From assembly GCA_030638185.1 (NCBI GenBank), contig DAOWFD010000345.1, positions 1 to 13,910 of the forward strand: a stretch of 13,910 nt of DNA, given 5' to 3'. Shown in pieces: positions 13,536-13,910 of this stretch. Position 1 is the first letter of the stretch. Every line of letters begins with the position of its first letter. This stretch comes from Candidatus Aegiribacteria sp. (GTDB lineage Bacteria > Fermentibacterota > Fermentibacteria > Fermentibacterales > JCC-6). The position numbers were made by a program, and so were the translations under genes. Under the pieces are notes generated by a model. That model saw nothing but the letters and a program-made list of their open reading frames with translations. It was not told where the DNA came from and ran no database searches.

Positions 13536-13910
13536 ATGCATACGTCTTCACACAATCCGCTGTTGCTGCTTGGTCTTTCAGCTGTCTGGCTGGTGCAGGT
13601 CCTGGGCTCACCCTCCGTGGATGCTGTCCTCGAGCCTGCCGATTGGCCGGCGGTGCTGGAGGGGTGGGGAGAGTTCATCGGCGATGCAGAGTACCCGCTT
13701 TCGATGGTAACCGCAGATGGGGATACCATCGAAGCCTGCTTCGATGCGGTGCTTCAGCCCTACGGTGAGTGCGCCATCGTATTCCTGGATCAAGAGAGAG
13801 CTGGACTGCATGGATTCGTCCTGCTGGAGGCCCTGGAGACCGGTCCGTCACGAATGGACTTCCAGGCAACGGGGCAATACAACTGGTGGCTGTGGGAGCT
13901 GGAGCATGTA
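13536..13910 (+). CDS. Exported protein of unknown function, cut by the window edge
   Basis: An open frame of 125 codons runs from ATG 13536 to the last base of the window with no stop, so the 3' end is missing. AAGGG at 13524-13528 is 7 nt before the start. The N-terminus (MHTSSHNPLLLLGLSAVWLV...) has a hydrophobic core like a signal peptide or anchor, with cleavage possible near residue 24. The mature part is acidic and rich in Trp, Leu and Gly, with two Cys (68 and 80) and an N-W-W-L-W-E-L stretch near the end of what is visible. No family is recognised. Its base composition is clearly more GC-rich than that of the acidic protein gene before it. The reading frame is convincing from its third-position GC use and its ribosome site; its function is unknown. 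Confidence 0.65.
   Translation, partial: MHTSSHNPLLLLGLSAVWLVQVLGSPSVDAVLEPADWPAVLEGWGEFIGDAEYPLSMVTADGDTIEACFDAVLQPYGECAIVFLDQERAGLHGFVLLEALETGPSRMDFQATGQYNWWLWELEHV

Overview
The window comes from an uncultured-looking, mid-GC bacterium. The gene content includes a KP-43-like subtilase, a secreted FG-GAP protein, a DUF3298 protein, a NADase-type glycan-binding domain, and a class III cyclase joined to EF-hands. This fits a Gram-negative lineage of the Fibrobacteres-Chlorobi-Bacteroidetes type or a related candidate phylum, but nothing here fixes the taxonomy. No tRNA, rRNA, CRISPR array, transposase or phage gene was seen.

Left part (65-7368, + strand): a membrane-embedded serine alpha/beta-hydrolase is followed by a 1363-residue subtilisin-like protease carrying a von Willebrand A (VWA) domain, then a TPR protein. 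The protease has complete catalytic and MIDAS residues but no signal peptide. The first two genes are 119 bp apart and may be co-transcribed; the TPR gene has a weak start context.

Middle (7404-10234): a minus-strand class III nucleotide cyclase has one transmembrane helix and six EF-hand loops, probably outside the cytoplasm. Upstream of it is a minus-strand exported DUF3298 protein. Divergent from that is a small plus-strand membrane protein gene broken by an in-frame TAG.

Right part (10512-13910): two minus-strand exported proteins (FG-GAP repeats; NADase-type glycan-binding domain) are followed by about 690 bp of sparse, hairpin-rich DNA. Then come a small, very acidic exported protein and a GC-rich exported protein cut by the window edge. 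Five genes share a promoter-like arrangement, TTGAC(C/T) - 17 or 18 nt - TATnnT, at plausible distances from their starts. Most products act at the envelope or outside the cell. I see no single pathway linking them; the most distinctive items are the EF-hand cyclase and the hydrolase/leaderless protease pair.
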